A stretch of 64,000 nucleotides of DNA from Caldicellulosiruptor changbaiensis (lineage in GTDB: Bacteria > Bacillota > Thermoanaerobacteria > Caldicellulosiruptorales > Caldicellulosiruptoraceae). How positions within the stretch are numbered: position 1 is the stretch's first letter; each line of letters starts with the position of its first letter. A model generated the notes under the pieces. The model had not been told where the DNA came from. It saw only the letters and a list, made by a program, of their open reading frames with translations, and made no database searches. The stretch covers positions 1,590,501 to 1,654,500 of the forward strand of contig NZ_CP034791.1 in assembly GCF_003999255.1 (NCBI RefSeq), written 5' to 3'. Below are positions 51,781-60,941 of this stretch, piece by piece. The translations under genes were made by a program, and so were the position numbers.

Positions 51781-52572
51781 TCAGTCCAGTAAATTTTTCG
51801 CCTTGGTATAATTAAAAACAGGGCCTTCTAAACAAACATATACTTCATTTATTTTACAATGACCGCACTTGCCAACACCACAGGACATTCTTCTTTCAAA
51901 CGATACCCAAATTTTTTCTTCAGTTACTCCGTTTTTTAGACATTCTAAAGCAGCAAAGTGCATCATAACATGAGGTCCTACGATTACTACATTATAGTCC
52001 TCAAATGAATTGAATGGTATTTTCTTAATGTGTTCGGTAACAAGGCCAACTTCAAAACCTTCTATTTTATCTCTATCAAGAGTATAAATTGTGTTAAATT
52101 TTGTTTTGAATTTTTTTAGATCCTCTCTAAACAGAATATTCTTTTCATCCCTAAATCCAGCAATAAAGTGCAGTGATTTTATTTCATCTGGATTTTCGTA
52201 AAAATACTTTAAAAAACTTCTCACAGGAGCAACTCCAGTACCACCGGCAATTACAACCAAATGTTTGCCCTTAAATTCCTCTATCGGAAATGAATTACCA
52301 TAAGGCCCGCGCATAAATAACTTATCACCAGGTTTTAAATTAAATATTTCATTGGTAAGCTTTCCTACTTTCCTTATAGTAAGTTCTACCCAATTTTCAC
52401 CCATACAACTTACTGATATAGGAGCTTCTCCAATTTTAGGTATAGATACCTGAAAAAATTGTCCATGTTTAACTTTTGCGCTGGTTTCTACTCTAAAGGT
52501 ATATACGTCTTCTGTTTCGGGAATAATGTCTATTATTTTATGTGGGTGGGGAAGCATTATATTTTCGCTCAT
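51781..52572 (-). CDS. asrB: Anaerobic sulfite reductase subunit B (FAD/NAD(P)H)
   Basis: The 263-residue flavoprotein has the ferredoxin-NADP reductase layout: an FAD-binding barrel (FMRGPYGNSFPIEEFKGKHL) and an NAD domain (VVIAGGTGVAPVRSFLKYF, NVVIVGPHVMMHF). A C-terminal [2Fe-2S] site follows, with Cys in SCGVGKCGHCKINEVYVC. AsrB passes electrons from NAD(P)H through AsrA to AsrC. It directly follows asrA. Confidence 0.92.
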   Translation of the reverse strand: MSENIMLPHPHKIIDIIPETEDVYTFRVETSAKVKHGQFFQVSIPKIGEAPISVSCMGENWVELTIRKVGKLTNEIFNLKPGDKLFMRGPYGNSFPIEEFKGKHLVVIAGGTGVAPVRSFLKYFYENPDEIKSLHFIAGFRDEKNILFREDLKKFKTKFNTIYTLDRDKIEGFEVGLVTEHIKKIPFNSFEDYNVVIVGPHVMMHFAALECLKNGVTEEKIWVSFERRMSCGVGKCGHCKINEVYVCLEGPVFNYTKAKNLLD

Positions 52573-53646
52573 TTACTTTCCCTCCTCAGTTGATGATGCT
52601 TGTTCTCTTGTTCGGCTTACTTCTCCTTTTTTAAGTTTTTCCACTTCATCATATAAACGATTAATAGTAGAAGAAAAAGATATTAGTTTGGGACATCTTT
52701 CCTCACAACGTCCACAGCCAACACACATATGCTCCTCTTTAAAGCGAAGTTTATAGTCGTAGATCTTGTGCAGAGTTCTAAACCTCATCCGCTCTCCAGC
52801 AGTTTTTCTAAAGCTCCAACCCCCCGCCATTGTTGTGAAATCTTCGTGCATACAGCTTGTCTGAACCCTTCTTCTCTCTCCTACCCTTCCATTTTCGCTG
52901 TATATGATATCTAATGTGTTAAAACAGCTGCAAGTTATGCACACTGCGCTGCATGCTCCACAGCTTATACATCTTGAATTATAACTCTCCCACATGTCAA
53001 GGTTGTAAATTTTTTCTAACAACTCTTGGCTATCAATTTCAGGGATATTAACTTTTGTTAGATTAGAAGTAACAAACTCAGGGGTAAATTCTACTTCTCT
53101 TTCATTGGCAAATAAATTGATAAATTCATGGTCTTTTACTTCTACCAATATGTTGTCCCCATCAAATCTAACTGCTAAACTGTAGTTGTCGGTTTTGTTA
53201 GAACCCATTGAGACGCAAAAACAACTATCCCAACTTTCTTTGCATTCCATCAAAATAAACTTTACTTTTTCTCTTAAACGCTTGTAATAGATATCTTCTG
53301 TTCCCCCGTTTTTGAGAAAGATAGTATCAAGTCGTCTAAAGCCGTTTATATCACAGGAACGGGCAAATATTAGAATCTTCTTGTCATCCACTTTGCTTTC
53401 TCTGTATTCATCTTCGGTAAAGTAGAATAGTGCTTGGGTAATCGGATAGATTACTTCTTTTGGTGAAAAATGTGATTTCTCGTCATAGACTACATCTTCA
53501 ATCGAGTTAATTTCTGCATATCGAATTAAATCTGTGTCTGAATAACGACCTCGCTTTTCAAAACGCACAGGAGCATATATCTTGTAGTCTTTTTGTAATG
53601 CTTTTAAAATTTCATTCATTCTTTTAGTGCTTACACAATAACTCAT
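52573..53646 (-). CDS. asrA: Anaerobic sulfite reductase subunit A (4Fe-4S)
   Basis: About 357 residues. The N-terminal part matches the AsrA 4Fe-4S dicluster family (RSCDINGFRRLDTIFLKNGG). Two clusters are in SRCISCGACSAVCITCSCFN and MCVGCGRCEERCPKLI. AsrA receives electrons from ferredoxin or AsrB. ATG 53646 follows GAAGGGAGAG and is preferred to an ATG 16 codons earlier. It is the first gene of the operon, about 70 bases after a predicted sigma-A promoter. Confidence 0.92.
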   Translation of the reverse strand: MSYCVSTKRMNEILKALQKDYKIYAPVRFEKRGRYSDTDLIRYAEINSIEDVVYDEKSHFSPKEVIYPITQALFYFTEDEYRESKVDDKKILIFARSCDINGFRRLDTIFLKNGGTEDIYYKRLREKVKFILMECKESWDSCFCVSMGSNKTDNYSLAVRFDGDNILVEVKDHEFINLFANEREVEFTPEFVTSNLTKVNIPEIDSQELLEKIYNLDMWESYNSRCISCGACSAVCITCSCFNTLDIIYSENGRVGERRRVQTSCMHEDFTTMAGGWSFRKTAGERMRFRTLHKIYDYKLRFKEEHMCVGCGRCEERCPKLISFSSTINRLYDEVEKLKKGEVSRTREQASSTEEGK

Positions 53647-53720
53647 GCTCTCTCTCCCTTCAATATGTGCTAACCTAAGGCCACTTACAATCACTTTGTC
53701 AAATAATTAACTTTATCATA

Positions 53721-53750
53721 AGTATAACACCTGTAAAAATCCCAGTCCAA
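53721..53750 (-). promoter_or_regulatory. Predicted sigma-A promoter of the asr operon
   Basis: On the minus strand TTGGAC at 53750-53745 and TATACT at 53726-53721 are separated by 18 bases. The start site would be near 53714, giving a leader of about 68 bases to asrA. The upstream edge touches the inverted repeat at 53750-53786. Confidence 0.65.
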
Positions 53751-53786
53751 TAAGAAATGGTTATAACATTAATAATGATTTCTTAT
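53750..53786. promoter_or_regulatory. 9-bp inverted repeat, probable regulator site
   Basis: ATAAGAAAT at 53750-53758 and ATTTCTTAT at 53778-53786 are perfect complements separated by 19 bases. It lies between the divergent asr operon and LysR gene, directly at the asr -35 box, where an activator would sit. The spacing is about 28 bases centre to centre, longer than a classical T-N11-A LysR box. A LysR tetramer or another regulator could bind. Confidence 0.6.
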
Positions 53787-53947
53787 ATATCTACAACTAC
53801 CAATCTTTACATGTCCATTATAAAAGTCTAAAATAGAACTTACATCCGTTAAGAAGATAATAAAAATATTCATTTTGCCTTTGTTATTAGTAAAACAATA
53901 TGGTACTATTATTCTTGATAACATTGTAGTTATATGAGGTGACAGGT

Positions 53948-54832
53948 ATGATCCTTAGAGATATAGAGATTTTTGTCACCGTTTGCGAGCTAAAAAGTAT
54001 GTCTGCTGCCGCAAAAAAACTCTATATGTCACAACCTGCTGTAAGCCAGGCTATATCACAAATAGAAGGAGAATTTCAGATCAAACTCTTTGACAGAATA
54101 GGCAAAAAGCTTAGCCTCACATACACTGGTGAGATACTTTACAGCTACGGAAGGCGTATACTCAATCTTGTCAAAGAAGCAGAAAATATCCTTTATGATG
54201 TGAGAAACATGAGGATGGGAAGACTAAATGTAGGAGCAAGTACCACAGTAGGAATTTATCTGCTTCCGAAAATAATTGGTGATTTCAGAGAAAAATATAG
54301 CGTAGATGTTTACTTTACAATTGACAACACAGCAGGAATAGAAAAGCTAATACTTGACAATGCTATAGATCTTGGTATTGTAGAAGGACCAGTACACTCA
54401 AGGGATATTGTTGTAATACCCTATATAGACGATGAATTGTATCTTGTATCCTCAAAAAACCACAGGTGGGCAGAGAAAAGAAGTATCTCCCCTGAAGAGA
54501 TTGAAAATGAGGATATAATCATGCGAGAAAAGGGAAGCGGAACAAGGGAAGTCTTTGAACAAACAATGGCAAAAAATAATGTAAGGTACAGAATAAAATA
54601 TGTTCTTAACAGTACCGAGGCAATAAAAAAGGCTGTTGAAGCTAATATCGGTGTTTCGGTAATCTCAAGGCTGGCTGTGGAAAAGGAAATAAAAGATGGT
54701 AGACTTGTGAAGATCAATATTGAAAACATGAGATTTGAAAGAAAGTTTAGTATTATTTATCATAAGGACAAGTTCAGATCTAACTTATTCGAAGAGTTTA
54801 TAAAACATCTTTACAATTACATTGCAAAGTAG
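53948..54832 (+). CDS. LysR family transcriptional regulator
   Basis: About 294 residues. The N-terminal helix-turn-helix is KSMSAAAKKLYMSQPAVSQA then ISQIEGEFQIKLFDR. The effector domain follows (LNVGASTTVGIYLLPKIIGD, EGPVHSRDIVVIPYIDDEL). ATG 53948 follows GAGGTG; a GTG three codons earlier is less likely. It is divergent from the asr operon and convergent with the cys/apr operon, so it is well placed to control sulfite or sulfate reduction, possibly sensing O-acetylserine-like or sulfur signals as CysL and CysB do. Confidence 0.9.
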   Translation: MILRDIEIFVTVCELKSMSAAAKKLYMSQPAVSQAISQIEGEFQIKLFDRIGKKLSLTYTGEILYSYGRRILNLVKEAENILYDVRNMRMGRLNVGASTTVGIYLLPKIIGDFREKYSVDVYFTIDNTAGIEKLILDNAIDLGIVEGPVHSRDIVVIPYIDDELYLVSSKNHRWAEKRSISPEEIENEDIIMREKGSGTREVFEQTMAKNNVRYRIKYVLNSTEAIKKAVEANIGVSVISRLAVEKEIKDGRLVKINIENMRFERKFSIIYHKDKFRSNLFEEFIKHLYNYIAK

Positions 54833-54893
54833 TTATGAAATTGTAAAAATATAATCTATCACCTCCTTTTCTCTTTAATGGATAAAACAGTGT

Positions 54894-56588
54894 TTAGGCT
54901 GTAAATTTGAAACTTCTATTCGCAGATATATCATACCACTTGTTAGCAAACATGGCTAAAAGAAAGTTATCGTTCTTTTGTAATTGAACTAATTCATTCT
55001 TAAAATTCCTAAATTCATCAATTGAGTTCACTTTCAAGTAAAATCCATCTGCCGTTATAACCGGAAGTCCACTGTAAATATACTGATCAATATCTACTAA
55101 GTCGTTTAATTGGCCTTTTCTAATCTTTGCAACAAGTTTACCATTTATGTCAATGACATCAAAACTTTCAGGGTAAGAATAAGTTTCACCCTCAATAGGA
55201 ACAGCATCTCCTACTTTAAATGTTCTTTTGTACTTAGGATGTTTTCTAATAAGACCTTCAGACAATGAATAATAATATTCATCAAAGCAATGAACTATCA
55301 TCTCTTTGTCATCTTTTACAAATTTAGTTGCCTCTTCTTTTAGGTTAGCTAAGCCTGATATGATGCCACCGCCAGAGACATCATACTCGTCTACTAAAAC
55401 AAACCTACCTGTTGCAGGATTTACTTTAAATTCATCAAAGCAAATCTTTTCCTTAGTTTTTATAGTCACTTCTGCAACATCGTTTGTTCGAACCTCAAGA
55501 GCATTTTCTACTGTCTCAAGAGTTGTCGCATCTATAACTTTGTCTATAGAAACAATTTCACATTCTGTCTCTTGTGTAACAAGCTTTAGCTTATATGTTT
55601 TGTTTCTTACAAGATTCTTTTTCCCAAGCCAAAACAGATTTGCCCTGAATGTATCTGAAACATATAAAGTATTATCGTTTTTGTGAACAATAACTTCTCC
55701 TCTTTTGTTAAAGAACTCATCTTCAATAGTAATTCCAATAGACATTCCTGCCACTACTTCATCTTTTTTATTATTTTCTGGCCAAAACTCAATTGATTTT
55801 ACTTTGCTAACCTTTCCTTCTGGCAGGATTTTTATTTCATCTCCCACTTTTAGCCTTCCAGACTCAAGTCTGCCAGCAATTATCCTCCTGTGGTCAAATT
55901 TATACACATCCTGTATAGGAAATCTTAGAGGTTTGTCTTCCAATTCTTTGTCTTTCTCAAAAAGGTCCAAAGCCTGAAGTAGAGTCTCACCCTTGTACCA
56001 TGGCATTTTATCAGACTTTCTTGTTATGTTATCTCCTAAAAAACCTGATACTGGAATGTACTTTTGAGGATATACGTTGAGCTTGCTCAAAAAGGTTGAG
56101 ATTTCGTATTTGATTTCTTTGAACTTTTTCTCTGAAAATTCTATCATGTCCATTTTATTGACTATAACATATACCTTTTGGATACCCAAAAGTGATAGAA
56201 TATATGCATGTCTTTTTGACTGTTCCTGTACACCTTCAGCAGCGTCAATAACAAGAAGTGCTGCCTCTGCATTTGCAGCACCTGAAACCATGTTTTTGAG
56301 AAATTCCTTGTGCCCCGGAGCATCTATAATTAAATAGTCTCTTTTTGGTGTTGAAAATTTTATCTGAGTGGTATCAATTGTAATTCCTTGTTTTTGTTCT
56401 TCTTCTAATGCATCTAAAAGATAAGCATATTCAAAAGGTCTGCCCTTTTCTTTACTTATTCTTTTTACTCTTTCTATTGCAGCTTCCGGAACAGATTTGG
56501 TATCATAAAGAAGTCTTCCTATGATTGTAGATTTACCATGATCAACATGACCTACTACTACAATCTTGAGCAATTCTCTTGCTATCAT
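54894..56588 (-). CDS. cysN: Sulfate adenylyltransferase large subunit CysN
   Basis: About 564 residues. GTPase motifs are clear: [20 protein letters not shown] (G1), IDTTQIKF (G2), [20 protein letters not shown] (G3) and VIVNKMDMI (G4), then EF-Tu-like beta domains. The C-terminal extension of about 130 residues (from [20 protein letters not shown]) has no GxxGxGKS and so is not the APS kinase of CysNC. Its role is unclear. It may regulate or link to AprAB. The ATG at 56588 has AAGGAGG; an earlier ATG is inside that ribosome site. CysN pairs with CysD to make APS from sulfate and ATP. Confidence 0.93.
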   Translation of the reverse strand: MIARELLKIVVVGHVDHGKSTIIGRLLYDTKSVPEAAIERVKRISKEKGRPFEYAYLLDALEEEQKQGITIDTTQIKFSTPKRDYLIIDAPGHKEFLKNMVSGAANAEAALLVIDAAEGVQEQSKRHAYILSLLGIQKVYVIVNKMDMIEFSEKKFKEIKYEISTFLSKLNVYPQKYIPVSGFLGDNITRKSDKMPWYKGETLLQALDLFEKDKELEDKPLRFPIQDVYKFDHRRIIAGRLESGRLKVGDEIKILPEGKVSKVKSIEFWPENNKKDEVVAGMSIGITIEDEFFNKRGEVIVHKNDNTLYVSDTFRANLFWLGKKNLVRNKTYKLKLVTQETECEIVSIDKVIDATTLETVENALEVRTNDVAEVTIKTKEKICFDEFKVNPATGRFVLVDEYDVSGGGIISGLANLKEEATKFVKDDKEMIVHCFDEYYYSLSEGLIRKHPKYKRTFKVGDAVPIEGETYSYPESFDVIDINGKLVAKIRKGQLNDLVDIDQYIYSGLPVITADGFYLKVNSIDEFRNFKNELVQLQKNDNFLLAMFANKWYDISANRSFKFTA

Positions 56589-56616
56589 AACTTCAAATAC
56601 CTCCTTGTACATAGCA

Positions 56617-57417
56617 TTACATGTATCCTTCTTTTCTCAGTTTTTGCATTGCATACGCATCTTCTTGGTCTTGAGCTCGTCCTGCTCTTTCGTTTACCTT
56701 GGTGTTTTTTAGCTCTTCAATTATCTCATCAATTGTTGTTGCGTTTGACTCAACAGGGAATGTGCACGGTGCACAACCAAGGCTTCTGTATCTTTTCCCA
56801 TTTTTGGCAAAGTACAAATCAATAACTGGGATGTTTTCACGTTTGATGTACATCCAAATATCAATTTCTGTCCAGCTAAGCAAAGGATGAACTCTCACAT
56901 GGCTTCCTTTAGGAAAATCTGTATTAAACTGGTTCCAAAACTCAGGTGGTTGATTTGTATAGTCCCATTCTGAATCTTCGTTTCTTAAGCTAAAGAACCT
57001 CTCTTTTGACCTTGAACCTTCTTCGTCTCTTCTTATGCCAAGTATCAAAGCTTCAAATTTGTATTTATTAATCACCTGCTGAAGTGCATCAGTCTTTAGT
57101 GCTTTGCAGCAAACAAGTCTTCCCTTCTCAGGCCCCATCCCTTGTTTTATGGCTTCTTCATTTATGTGGACAATTAAATCAAGGTTGTATTCTTTTGCTA
57201 ATTTATCCCTGTACTTTATCATTTCCGGAATTTTGTAGGTTGTATCTATATGAATCAGTGGGAACGGGCAATGTCCGAAAAACGCTTTTTTAGTGAGCCA
57301 CAAAAGGACTGTCGAATCTTTTCCTATTGACCATAGCATTGCTATCTTGCTAAATTTGCTATAAGCCTCTCTCAAAATGTATATGCTTTCTGCTTCTAAT
57401 CTATCTAAGTGATCCAT
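56617..57417 (-). CDS. cysD: Sulfate adenylyltransferase small subunit CysD
   Basis: The 266-residue protein has the PAPS/APS reductase-fold pyrophosphatase loop [20 protein letters not shown], then [19 protein letters not shown] and [20 protein letters not shown]. The end reads [20 protein letters not shown], typical of CysD. It catalyses ATP sulfurylase chemistry with CysN. It follows aprB by 14 bases and precedes cysN by 28 bases. Confidence 0.95.
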   Translation of the reverse strand: MDHLDRLEAESIYILREAYSKFSKIAMLWSIGKDSTVLLWLTKKAFFGHCPFPLIHIDTTYKIPEMIKYRDKLAKEYNLDLIVHINEEAIKQGMGPEKGRLVCCKALKTDALQQVINKYKFEALILGIRRDEEGSRSKERFFSLRNEDSEWDYTNQPPEFWNQFNTDFPKGSHVRVHPLLSWTEIDIWMYIKRENIPVIDLYFAKNGKRYRSLGCAPCTFPVESNATTIDEIIEELKNTKVNERAGRAQDQEDAYAMQKLRKEGYM

Positions 57418-57431
57418 TTTATTCTTCCCTC

Positions 57432-57749
57432 CTAATATGTGGTGTTATCTTTGAGATTCTGTACAATCATTTCTTTTTCGCCGCTGGGTTTTTCAAAGTA
57501 CCAGTACATAATCTCATCATTTTCTTTTTCTACATACATAGTTGTTCCATTTCCCCCAATTTCTGCACCTAAAAAATATCTGATTGCAGAAAATTTACAC
57601 TCTTTTACACATGCAGCACAGCCCCAGCAATCACGTGGGTCTCTGATAAATGCTTTCTTATCTTCATCTATCACAATTAAATTGCCTGGACAAATTTCAG
57701 CACATTTTCCACATCCAATACATCTTTGTCTGTCAATCCTTATGCTCAT
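57432..57749 (-). CDS. aprB: Adenylylsulfate reductase beta subunit AprB
   Basis: About 105 residues. Two [4Fe-4S] motifs are present: [16 protein letters not shown] and [16 protein letters not shown], with the inter-cluster segment [13 protein letters not shown]-terminal tail ([20 protein letters not shown]) clamps the alpha subunit in the known structures. ATG 57749 follows GATGAGG. It overlaps aprA by 17 bases. AprB feeds electrons to the FAD of AprA for APS reduction to sulfite. Confidence 0.93.
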   Translation of the reverse strand: MSIRIDRQRCIGCGKCAEICPGNLIVIDEDKKAFIRDPRDCWGCAACVKECKFSAIRYFLGAEIGGNGTTMYVEKENDEIMYWYFEKPSGEKEMIVQNLKDNTTY

Positions 57750-59424
57750 ATACCTCATCCTTTTTTACTAAGCTTCTAAAGATTATCTTGACTTGGCCGT
57801 CTTCAAATCGGGAATTCACATACTTCAAAAAGTTCTCATCGTCCTTATAAGGATAATCAACAAATTCTTGGAATGCTCTCCATCTTGTTTCTTTCCTTGC
57901 TTCTAAATGATGTAGCAAAACTTTGCAAACATAGAGTCTGTCAATAAACTCATAAATTTTCATAAGCTGGTAAGTATCTTCGGCTCTCAATCTCTGAGCA
58001 AGTGTAAAAAGTTCTTCTATTCTTTCTTTAGCAATTTGTAGCCCTTTTAGATTGTACGCATAACCTGTCGAAATCCCACCAGCATAAACATCCATTACTT
58101 TTTGCATTGCTTCTTCTAATTCTTCTGTGGTGTACAAAGAAGAAGTATTGTTGAAAAATCTCTGCACCTCATTGAGTTTTTGCTCTATTGAGGATATATC
58201 TAAGGTTTCAAACTCTTTATCTTTTATATACTCCAATGCAGAATTTGCAGCTATTTCAGCCTCTGCAAAGCAGCCTGTTACATACTTGTGAGGACATCCT
58301 CCAACAACATCGCCTGCTGCAAACAAGCCTTTTAAGGTTGTTTGTCTTTCTGTATCTACCCAATAACCACTTGCTGAATGACCACCAACGATGTATGGTT
58401 CTGAGCCTTCAATTTCGACATTCTCAACCGACGGCCCTTTGCCACTGTCGATCCACTTAAGTGTCTGCGATGGTGCCATGTGAAGATATGCTTTTATTAG
58501 CCTCTGCTCGTCCTCTTTAGAAATCCCTACTGTTTTTAAATAACACGGACCTCGGCCTGCTTTCATTTCCTCAACTGTTGAAAATACTCTGTTGTATGTG
58601 GTAGGTCTTCCATATCTTTTTTCATAGTACTCACCTTTTGAATTGATAAACTCAGCTTTTACCTCTTGAGCTATTGTTCCTGTTGGCGCTAAAGTATCCT
58701 TGCAGCGAAGAGCTATAAATCTAACTTCATAACTTGTCATCTCGCAACCTGCTCTGATTCCCATTGCATATCCTGAACCTACATTAAAAGGTGGATACCA
58801 CATCTTGTGTCTTGAAAATCCAGGGTTGTTAGGCCTGTAGAGCCCTGCAGCACCACCTGTTGCACAAATCACTGCTTTGGCGATGATAATGTAGAAAACA
58901 TTGCTATTTATAGAGAATCCATATGCCCCTATTACTTTACTGTCTTTGACGATGTAATCAATGATATTCACATGATTTAGCACTTTAACATTTTCTTTAC
59001 TCTCAACTGCTTTTGCTAAAATTGGTTTTATATTTTCGCCGTTTATTTTTATGTTTCTTTTACCTCTTGCTAAATATTTTCCATTTGAATCTTTTAAGAT
59101 GACAAGACCCATATATTCAATCTTCTTTGTAACCTCATTTAATCTCAAGACCATAGTGTATACCAAATCTTCTCTTACGATATTTTCGTAATCTTCCTTG
59201 ACATACTGCAGGTACGTCTCGGGAGTTTCTCCTTCTGTGATATAGGCATTCAGAGCATTGACACCTGCAGCAAGGCATCCGCTTCGCTTAATGTTTGCCT
59301 TTTCTACAATTAAAACACTAACGTTTGGCGCTTTTTCAGCAATTGCTATGGCAGCAAAACACCCAGCTGTTCCACCACCAATTATGAGTATGTCGGTTTT
59401 GAGCATCTTCACTTCAAAGTTCAT
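57733..59424 (-). CDS. aprA: Adenylylsulfate reductase alpha subunit AprA
   Basis: The 563-residue FAD protein has the dinucleotide fold DILIIGGGTAGCFAAIAIAE. It also has the AprA blocks GCLAAGVNALNAYITEGETP, CATGGAAGLYRPNNPGFSRH and GGHSASGYWVDTERQTTLKG then LFAAGDVVGG. The length is shorter than dissimilatory AprA of sulfate reducers (about 650), which fits the assimilatory branch seen in Clostridia. With AprB it reduces APS to sulfite. It lies between metY and aprB. Confidence 0.93.
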   Translation of the reverse strand: MNFEVKMLKTDILIIGGGTAGCFAAIAIAEKAPNVSVLIVEKANIKRSGCLAAGVNALNAYITEGETPETYLQYVKEDYENIVREDLVYTMVLRLNEVTKKIEYMGLVILKDSNGKYLARGKRNIKINGENIKPILAKAVESKENVKVLNHVNIIDYIVKDSKVIGAYGFSINSNVFYIIIAKAVICATGGAAGLYRPNNPGFSRHKMWYPPFNVGSGYAMGIRAGCEMTSYEVRFIALRCKDTLAPTGTIAQEVKAEFINSKGEYYEKRYGRPTTYNRVFSTVEEMKAGRGPCYLKTVGISKEDEQRLIKAYLHMAPSQTLKWIDSGKGPSVENVEIEGSEPYIVGGHSASGYWVDTERQTTLKGLFAAGDVVGGCPHKYVTGCFAEAEIAANSALEYIKDKEFETLDISSIEQKLNEVQRFFNNTSSLYTTEELEEAMQKVMDVYAGGISTGYAYNLKGLQIAKERIEELFTLAQRLRAEDTYQLMKIYEFIDRLYVCKVLLHHLEARKETRWRAFQEFVDYPYKDDENFLKYVNSRFEDGQVKIIFRSLVKKDEVYEHKD

Positions 59425-59466
59425 CTTACTTTATCACCCTTCTTTAGTTTTGGGAGGCATGCCCTT

Positions 59467-60696
59467 TTAAATCTTTTCAAGTGCCTGGTAAAAATCTTCT
59501 ATTATGTCTTCTACATCCTCAAGGCCAACACATATTCTTATCATATCTTCATAAACACCCATAGCTTCTTTTTCTTCAGCAGAAAAACCTACATATATAG
59601 TTGATGCGGGATGTACAACAAGTGTCCTTACATCTCCTATATTGGTTGAGTTTACGGCATACCTTAGTGAATCTATCACTTTAAATGCATTTTCCTTGGT
59701 TCCAACCCGTATTGTTAAAATTGCTCCATATTTGCCTCCAAACTGTTCTGTTGCAAGCTGATAATATATACTTTCCTCAAGCCCAGGATAATTTACTGAA
59801 ACTACCTTTTTATTTTCCTTTAGGGCCCTGGCAAGACTAAGAGCATTTTCGCAAATCTTTTGCATACGAACACCAAGAGTTTCAAGCCCGATTGTATTTA
59901 AAAATGCATTAAAAGGCGATATACAGGCACCAAAATCTTTAAGCAAATTATTTCGAAGTCGTGCAATGTACGCAAATTCACCATACTTTTTGTATTCCTT
60001 AATAAGCGGATACCTATCATAATCAATTTTCATGTTGCCGCTTGCGACTATAATTCCGCCAATACAGCTGCCGCTTCCATTTATAAACTTTGATGTAGAA
60101 TGAACCACTACATCAGCACCAAGTTTTATGGGTTTTACAAGATACGGTGTTGTGACAGTGCTATCAACAACAAGTGCAATACCATGCTCATGTGCAAGAT
60201 CAGCTATTTGCCTGATATTTGGAACATCAAGTTTTGGATTTCCTACCGTTTCTATAAAAATTACTTTAGTTTTATCTGTTATATACTTTTCAAAGCTTTC
60301 AACGCTACTGTCCTCTGCAAATCTTGTTTTGATACCAAAATTCTCAAATGATTTGAACAATGAATATGTGCCACCAAAAATGCCGCTTGCTGAGACGATT
60401 TCATCTCCACTTTTCACCAAATTCAATATTGCTAAGGCAATTGCTGCCATGCCAGACGATGCGGCAACAGCAGCAATGCCTTCTTCTAAAAATGCTATTC
60501 TCCTCTCAAATGCCTCAACTGTAGGATTATTAATCCTTGTATATACAAAACCTGGCTTTTTGCCAGAAAAAACTTCTTCCAGTTCGTGTGCAGTTTCGTA
60601 TTGGAAAGAATTACACAGGTATATTGGAATATTTGTTGAACCCCTTTCTTCCTTTGGACCAATATTTCCGTGAATCAAAGAAGTATTAAATCTCAT
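59467..60696 (-). CDS. metY: O-acetylhomoserine sulfhydrylase (MetY-type)
   Basis: The 409-residue Cys/Met-metabolism PLP enzyme has HGNIGPKEERGSTNIPIYLC, YTRINNPTVEAFERRIAFLE, VAASSGMAAIALAIL, IFIETVGNPKLDVPNI and the PLP lysine in VVHSTSKFINGSGSCIGGII. The length is close to MetY (about 420) rather than CysK. In a thiocarboxylate system it can use HcyS-COSH as sulfur donor to make homocysteine. It overlaps the TusA-like gene by 4 bases. Confidence 0.9.
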   Translation of the reverse strand: MRFNTSLIHGNIGPKEERGSTNIPIYLCNSFQYETAHELEEVFSGKKPGFVYTRINNPTVEAFERRIAFLEEGIAAVAASSGMAAIALAILNLVKSGDEIVSASGIFGGTYSLFKSFENFGIKTRFAEDSSVESFEKYITDKTKVIFIETVGNPKLDVPNIRQIADLAHEHGIALVVDSTVTTPYLVKPIKLGADVVVHSTSKFINGSGSCIGGIIVASGNMKIDYDRYPLIKEYKKYGEFAYIARLRNNLLKDFGACISPFNAFLNTIGLETLGVRMQKICENALSLARALKENKKVVSVNYPGLEESIYYQLATEQFGGKYGAILTIRVGTKENAFKVIDSLRYAVNSTNIGDVRTLVVHPASTIYVGFSAEEKEAMGVYEDMIRICVGLEDVEDIIEDFYQALEKI

Positions 60697-60941
60697 TCTT
60701 GTCCACCCTTTTTTACAAATACTGTATATGTCCCATCGTTGTTATTTATCACTTTTAAAATCTCATGACCTTCTTCTTTTAAACTTCTCGGGACATTTTG
60801 AATAGGCTCACCCTCGTTCATTCTTATCTCTATGATTTGTCCTACCTCCATGTCCTCCATTGTGGCTTTTGCCTTTACAAACGTCATTGGACACACAAGA
60901 TTTGTAATATCCAAAAAAACATCAGCTTTGATTTCACTCAT
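60693..60941 (-). CDS. TusA-like sulfur carrier
   Basis: About 82 residues with the TusA/SirA fold: FLDITNLVCPMTFVKAKATM containing the CP motif with the sulfur-carrying Cys, then IEIRMNEGEPIQNVPRSLKE and a C-terminal TVFVKKGG. ATG 60941 follows AAGGGGTG; an earlier GTG is less likely. It overlaps the reductase gene upstream by 8 bases. It may take sulfide or persulfide from the reductase and hand it on to the sulfur carrier or MetY. Confidence 0.85.
   Translation of the reverse strand: MSEIKADVFLDITNLVCPMTFVKAKATMEDMEVGQIIEIRMNEGEPIQNVPRSLKEEGHEILKVINNNDGTYTVFVKKGGQE

Noticed and set aside
54833-54893. Bidirectional terminator between lysR and cysN
   Set aside because: The two genes converge here, but no stem longer than a few bases is visible.
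54894-56588. CysNC fusion with APS kinase
   Set aside because: The C-terminal extension has no GxxGxGKS P-loop.
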